Assembly: GCA_022866185.1 (NCBI GenBank)
Contig: JALHUG010000256.1
Location: forward strand, 1 to 7,970
Direction: 5' to 3'
DNA length: 7,970 nt
Source: Dehalococcoidia bacterium
Lineage (GTDB): Bacteria; Chloroflexota; Dehalococcoidia; SM23-28-2
In this document: one piece after another, positions 4,867 to 7,970 of the stretch
Layout of the letters: every line of letters begins with the position of its first letter
Numbering within the stretch: position 1 is the stretch's first letter
Translations under genes and position numbers: made by a program
The notes under the pieces: generated by a model
What the model saw: the letters and a program-made list of their open reading frames with translations, nothing else
What the model was told of the DNA's origin: nothing
Database searches by the model: none

Positions 4867-6846
4867 CTACCTTTTCTTCATGTCCGGGTCTAGGCGAGCC
4901 CTGGCTTCGCTGCCCCAGGCGAGTTCTGGCTTGGGGGGAGCGATGATCGGCTTGGAGCGGGCCCTCCTCTCCTTGGGCTTCGGTTCCTCTTCTGGCGGCG
5001 TCTCGGCGGTGGTCGGCTCTTCATCCACCGGAGCGGCGAAGAGGGCCGCCAGAGCCTCCCCGTCGATGGTCTCCACCTCTATGAGATGCCTGGCTATCTG
5101 GTCCAGCTTGGCCCGCCTCTCGACCAGCACCTTACGGGCGCTCTGGTAGGCGCTGTCGACGATCCGCCGTACCTCTTCGTCGATCTCCTCCGCCACCTTC
5201 TCGCTGTAGTTGCGTTGCTCGGTAATCTCCTTGCCCAGGAATATCAGCTCCTCTCGGCGGCCGAAGGTGCGCGGGCCCAGACGTTCGCTCATTCCCCACT
5301 GGGTGACCATCTGGCGGGCGATCTTGGTAGCTCGCTCCAGGTCGTCCTGAGGGCCAGTAGTCATCTCGCCGAACACCAATTCCTCGGATACCATGCCACC
5401 CAGGATCGCCGCCAGCGTGTCCTGGAACTGGGAGCGCGTCCACAGGTTGCGGTCCTCCGCGGGCAGAAAGCGAGTGAAGCCGCCAGTCAGGCCGCGGGGG
5501 ACGATGGTGATCTTGTACACGGGGTCGGCGTTGGGCAGGATGTGAGCCACCAGAGCGTGCCCTGCCTCGTGGTAGGCGATGGTCTCCTTCTCCTTGGGGC
5601 TTATGACCCTGCTCTTGCGCTCCGGCCCGGCGAGCACCCGGTCCACCGCCTCGTCAAACTCGGCCATGGTGATCTTCTTCTTGTTACGGCGAGCGGTGAG
5701 GATGGCCGCTTCATTGACCAGGTTGGCCAGATCAGCGCCCGAGAATCCTGGCGTCTGCTTGGCCAGTACCTCTAGGTCCATCTCTTTGTCCAGCGGCTTG
5801 CCCTTGGCGTGCACCTCGAGAATAGCCTTGCGACCCTTGATGTCGGGCCGGTCCAGCACAACCTGCCGGTCGAAGCGGCCGGGGCGCAGCAGCGCCGGGT
5901 CGAGAATGTCCGGGCGATTGGTGGCGGCCACAACGATGATGTTGGTGTGGGTGTCGAAGCCATCCATTTCCACCAGGATCTGGTTCAGGGTCTGCTCGCG
6001 CTCGTCGTGGCTGCCGCCCAGGCCGGCGCCACGATGACGGCCCACGGCATCGATCTCATCGATGAAGACGATGCAGGGACAGTTTCGCTTGGCCTGGTCG
6101 AACAGGTCACGCACCCGCGAGGCGCCCACGCCCACGAACATCTCCACGAATTCGGAGCCGCTAATGGAGAAGAAGGGCACGCCCGCCTCGCCGGCCACCG
6201 CCTTGGCCAGAAGTGTCTTGCCAGTACCGGGCGGGCCCAGCAATAGAACACCCCTGGGGATGCGCGCACCCAAGGCGATGAACTTCTCGGGCCACTTCAG
6301 GAATTCCACTATCTCGTGGAGTTCCTCCTTGGCCTCCTCCACCCCCGCCACGTCCGCGAAAGTGACGCCCGTTCTGGTGCCGGTAAACATACGGGCCCGG
6401 CTCTTGCCGAAGCTCATGGCCTGCGTATTGCTGCCCTGGGCCTGACGCATCAGGAATATGAGCAGCCCACCGAAGAGGATCAGCGGCAGGAAGTTCACGA
6501 GGAGGCCGGCCCAGTCGATGCCGCCGCCCTTGGGGTCGACCTCGGGCTGCTTGTCCAGCGGGATTCCTTCGTCGTCTAAGACGCCACGAACGGTGTCACC
6601 CTTCTCCATCTCGGTCTTGTAGGTCTTTTCGCCGTCGGTCAGCTTGTACTTGATCTTGTTGCCATCGACCTCGACGCCGTCCTTCATGAGGACGTTCCCT
6701 GCCCGCACGTCTTCCACGAACCTGGAGAGGGAGACCTCCTCTTTGCTGGAGCCTTTGGTGCCGAACAGGGTGAAGACGATGGCAACGACACCCACCAGGA
6801 TGAGAAGATATATGAAGCTGTTTCGCAGCCAGCGACTGTTCATCAT
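4867..6846 (-). CDS. ftsH: ATP-dependent zinc metalloprotease FtsH
   Basis: FtsH is a hexameric membrane-bound AAA+ protease that pulls out and degrades misfolded membrane proteins and selected cytoplasmic regulators. The 659 residues show in order: transmembrane helix 1 (about 11-28), an extracytoplasmic domain (about 35-110), transmembrane helix 2 (about 114-132), Walker A GPPGTGKT (204-211), the pore motif FVGVG (237-241), Walker B IVFIDEID (259-266) and the second region of homology TNRPDILDPALLRPGRFDR (309-327) with arginines 321 and 324. The protease part has the zinc motif HEAGH (426-430) and a downstream Asp (501/502) as likely third ligand. The protein therefore looks active. The last 50 residues are Pro/Glu/Lys-rich. 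Two ATG codons (6846 and 6843) are possible starts; the upstream GAG gives only a weak ribosome-binding site. It has its own promoter and lies 154 nt before rplU. Confidence 0.98.
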   Translation of the reverse strand: MMNSRWLRNSFIYLLILVGVVAIVFTLFGTKGSSKEEVSLSRFVEDVRAGNVLMKDGVEVDGNKIKYKLTDGEKTYKTEMEKGDTVRGVLDDEGIPLDKQPEVDPKGGGIDWAGLLVNFLPLILFGGLLIFLMRQAQGSNTQAMSFGKSRARMFTGTRTGVTFADVAGVEEAKEELHEIVEFLKWPEKFIALGARIPRGVLLLGPPGTGKTLLAKAVAGEAGVPFFSISGSEFVEMFVGVGASRVRDLFDQAKRNCPCIVFIDEIDAVGRHRGAGLGGSHDEREQTLNQILVEMDGFDTHTNIIVVAATNRPDILDPALLRPGRFDRQVVLDRPDIKGRKAILEVHAKGKPLDKEMDLEVLAKQTPGFSGADLANLVNEAAILTARRNKKKITMAEFDEAVDRVLAGPERKSRVISPKEKETIAYHEAGHALVAHILPNADPVYKITIVPRGLTGGFTRFLPAEDRNLWTRSQFQDTLAAILGGMVSEELVFGEMTTGPQDDLERATKIARQMVTQWGMSERLGPRTFGRREELIFLGKEITEQRNYSEKVAEEIDEEVRRIVDSAYQSARKVLVERRAKLDQIARHLIEVETIDGEALAALFAAPVDEEPTTAETPPEEEPKPKERRARSKPIIAPPKPELAWGSEARARLDPDMKKR

Positions 6847-6908
6847 TCTTGTCTCAGACCATCCCCACTGGCGATTGGCAAAGCAACCCTTCGCCGCCCG
6901 CTCTAGTC

Positions 6909-6938
6909 ATTATATCAGACTGGGCCAAGCGAGGCCAA
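6909..6938 (-). promoter_or_regulatory. Sigma-70-type promoter for ftsH
   Basis: On the minus strand a perfect TATAAT (6914-6909) is preceded at 18 nt by TTGGCC (6938-6933), which matches four of six -35 positions. Transcription would start near 6902, about 55 nt before the ATG. The -35 box is only 4 bp from the outer end of the IS element (6943), so any upstream activator or UP element would have been displaced by the insertion. Confidence 0.75.
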
Positions 6939-6942
6939 ACCG

Positions 6943-6963
6943 TGTAGGGTTTCAGGAGATGTG
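6943..6963 (+). repeat. Left terminal inverted repeat of the IS
   Basis: These 21 bases are the exact reverse complement of 7950-7970 and begin TGTAGGGTTTC. They mark the junction with chromosomal DNA next to the ftsH promoter. Identity stops at 6964. Confidence 0.95.
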
Positions 6964-6985
6964 AGACAGAAGGGAGGTGATTGAC

Positions 6986-7046
6986 GTCGGGCCTGGGCTG
7001 TAGGCTAACGGAAAACCAGATCCCAATAACCTACAGGAGGCCCGAC
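6986..7046 (+). promoter_or_regulatory. Hairpin masking the transposase ribosome-binding site
   Basis: GTCGGGCCT (6986-6994) pairs with AGGCCCGAC (7038-7046), and CTGTAGG (6998-7004) pairs with CCTACAG (7030-7036). That gives 16 bp with a small GGG/G internal loop and a 25-nt end loop. The right arm contains the whole AGGAGG (7035-7040) and ends at the base before the ATG. A -35-like TTGACG sits at 6981-6986. If the element's own promoter uses it (the -10 is weak and unclear), its transcript would begin after the left arm and escape the block, while read-through transcripts would be silenced. This matches the known logic of IS10, IS50 and IS200, but is inferred here. Confidence 0.75.
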
Positions 7047-7961
7047 ATGCACAAAGCTCGCACACCCTGGCCCATCCAGACAAGAGCCGCCTACATCGCC
7101 TCGTTTGAGCACCTGCGCCGTCAGCATCCGAGACTTAGCGCTCGTACCTTCTGCCGGGCCGCAGGTGTGCCCTATTCCACGTTCTCTCGCTGGTGGGCGG
7201 CCTGGGAGCGCCACGACAGGAAGGCCCTGGCGGATCGCTCCCGGAGACCCCACCGTTCGCCTACAGCTCTCCCAGGGCGCGTTCTAGATATCATCCGCGG
7301 AGCTCATCGGAAACTGGGGTTGGGGGTCAAAAGGCTCCACGCCTATCTGACGAAGGCCGGCCTCGTCTCCTGCAGCCTCTCCAGTGTCTACAGGGTTCTT
7401 CGTCGTGCCGGCGCCCTTTCTCCCTGCCGTCGTCGCCCTAAACCACATTGGCAACGCTACTCCAAGGCCTTGCCTGGTGAGCGAGCGCAGATGGACTTGC
7501 TCTACCTTCCAGATGGCCTCTACCAGCTCACTCTCATCGACGACTGCAGCCGGGTTCTCGCCGCTACGGTGCTCACCAAGCGCACCTGTGCCGCTGTCTG
7601 TGAGGCCCTGCCGCGCCTTCTGGGGAGCATCCCGTTCCCCATTCGCTGCATTCAGACCGATAACGGCCCTGAGTTCAGCGACGCGCTCACTGGTCTCCTA
7701 AGACGGACGGGCATCCGCCACGTTCGAATCAGACCCAGAACGCCCCATCTCAATGGCAAGGTGGAGAGGGTGCAACGCACAGTCCGGGAAGAACATTGGG
7801 ATGGTGTAGTCGGGGGACCGGTCTCAGAGTGGGAGAGGGAACTGCAGGCCTACGTGCACTTCTACAACAACAAACGGCTGCACAGTGCCCTTGGCTACAG
7901 TGCGCCGCTGGTGTACGCTCTGGAGCGTCTACCTCAGGCCCAGGTCTACCACATCTCCTGA
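7047..7961 (+). CDS. IS481-family transposase
   Basis: This 304-residue DDE recombinase cuts and joins the ends of its own element. The N-terminal part holds helix-turn-helix DNA-binding segments (about 30-53, with FCRAAGVPYSTFSRWW, and about 80-122), followed by the integrase catalytic core. The catalytic triad is visible as Asp150 (QMDLLYLPDG), Asp205 (IQTDNGPEF) and Glu240 (HLNGKVERVQR), with Glu 35 positions after the second Asp as in IS3/IS481 enzymes. The C-terminal FYNNKRLHSALGYSAP is typical. The frame is complete with no frameshift. The ATG at 7047 has CAGGAGG (7034-7040) 6 nt upstream. The frame is open back to a TTG at 6981, but that start has poor spacing. The last three codons and the stop (7950-7961) lie within the right inverted repeat. 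Confidence 0.96.
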   Translation: MHKARTPWPIQTRAAYIASFEHLRRQHPRLSARTFCRAAGVPYSTFSRWWAAWERHDRKALADRSRRPHRSPTALPGRVLDIIRGAHRKLGLGVKRLHAYLTKAGLVSCSLSSVYRVLRRAGALSPCRRRPKPHWQRYSKALPGERAQMDLLYLPDGLYQLTLIDDCSRVLAATVLTKRTCAAVCEALPRLLGSIPFPIRCIQTDNGPEFSDALTGLLRRTGIRHVRIRPRTPHLNGKVERVQRTVREEHWDGVVGGPVSEWERELQAYVHFYNNKRLHSALGYSAPLVYALERLPQAQVYHIS

Positions 7962-7970
7962 AACCCTACA
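7950..7970 (-). repeat. Right terminal inverted repeat of the IS
   Basis: This is a perfect 21-bp inverted copy of 6943-6963. It also encodes the final His-Ile-Ser and the TGA stop of the transposase, so the element end and the protein end are locked together. It coincides with the end of the window. Confidence 0.95.

Larger units (their letters stand above)
6943..7970 (+). mobile_element. Complete IS481-family insertion sequence
   Basis: The element is 1028 bp, bounded by perfect 21-bp inverted repeats that start TGTAGGGTTTC, and holds one intact DDE transposase. The TGT...ACA ends and single-frame transposase fit the IS481 family. Because the window ends at the last base of the element, the right flank and any target-site duplication cannot be seen. 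The left flanking bases are GCCAAACCG. The intact gene and perfect ends suggest a recent, possibly active copy. Confidence 0.92.

Noticed and set aside
5086..6445. Several plus-strand frames (up to 229 residues) opposite ftsH
   Set aside because: ftsH is fully conserved on the minus strand over this range; these are antisense shadows.
6981..7046. Upstream TTG start at 6981 for the transposase
   Set aside because: AGGGAGG ends only 3 nt before it, which is too close, and the ATG at 7047 has ideal spacing and a natural N-terminus. It stays possible that ribosomes entering here could open the hairpin.
1..7970. tRNA or rRNA genes
   Set aside because: I found no cloverleaf-like arrangement or recognisable rRNA segment on either strand by eye; the gaps are too short for rRNA.

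Overview
The window is bacterial, GC-rich DNA with tightly packed genes, and every core gene in it is a standard bacterial housekeeping type. I cannot fix the lineage. A guess at a Chloroflexota-like organism rests only on the grouping of a YqhQ/DUF1385 gene with ribosomal protein genes and on the overall style. The bL27 protein begins directly at the mature MAHKKGGG sequence, so it lacks the cleaved N-terminal extension typical of Firmicutes. Non-ATG starts are common here: hisF and the DUF1385 gene use TTG, rpmE uses GTG, and rplU appears to start at ATC.

Left part, plus strand (1-2148): the 3' two thirds of an acyl-CoA dehydrogenase gene, a 165-nt gap holding two hairpins, then hisF and hisI 19 nt apart. 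HisF makes the imidazole ring of histidine, and HisI performs an earlier hydrolysis in the same pathway. The remaining histidine genes are not in the window.

Middle (2149-2365): a convergent intergenic region with four separate short palindromes in about 150 nt. It probably ends transcription from both sides, and it may be a dispersed palindromic repeat or the remains of a mobile element.

Right-centre, minus strand (6846 down to 2366): ftsH, rplU (bL21), rpmA (bL27), rpmE (bL31) and a DUF1385 membrane protein. Good sigma-70-type promoters precede ftsH (perfect TATAAT) and rplU (TTGACC, 18 nt, TAGAAT). The rplU, rpmA and rpmE genes are 2 and 8 nt apart and the DUF1385 gene follows after 33 nt, so these four are very likely one operon. 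bL21 and bL31 both carry long charged C-terminal tails rich in Ala, Pro, Lys and Arg. In bL21 the tail is longer than the ribosomal domain and is built from three near-identical repeats.

Right end, plus strand (6943-7970): a complete 1028-bp IS481-family insertion sequence with perfect 21-bp terminal inverted repeats and one intact DDE transposase. It sits only 4 bp beyond the -35 box of ftsH. Its transposase ribosome-binding site is buried in a 16-bp interrupted stem, which looks like a device that blocks translation of read-through transcripts. The last base of the window is the last base of the IS, so the sequence may stop here because of the repeat.

I found no wholly new multi-gene system. 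The most interesting signals are the AUC start of rplU, the histone-H1-like repeat tails on ribosomal proteins, the self-silencing hairpin of the IS, and the hairpin cluster after hisI.
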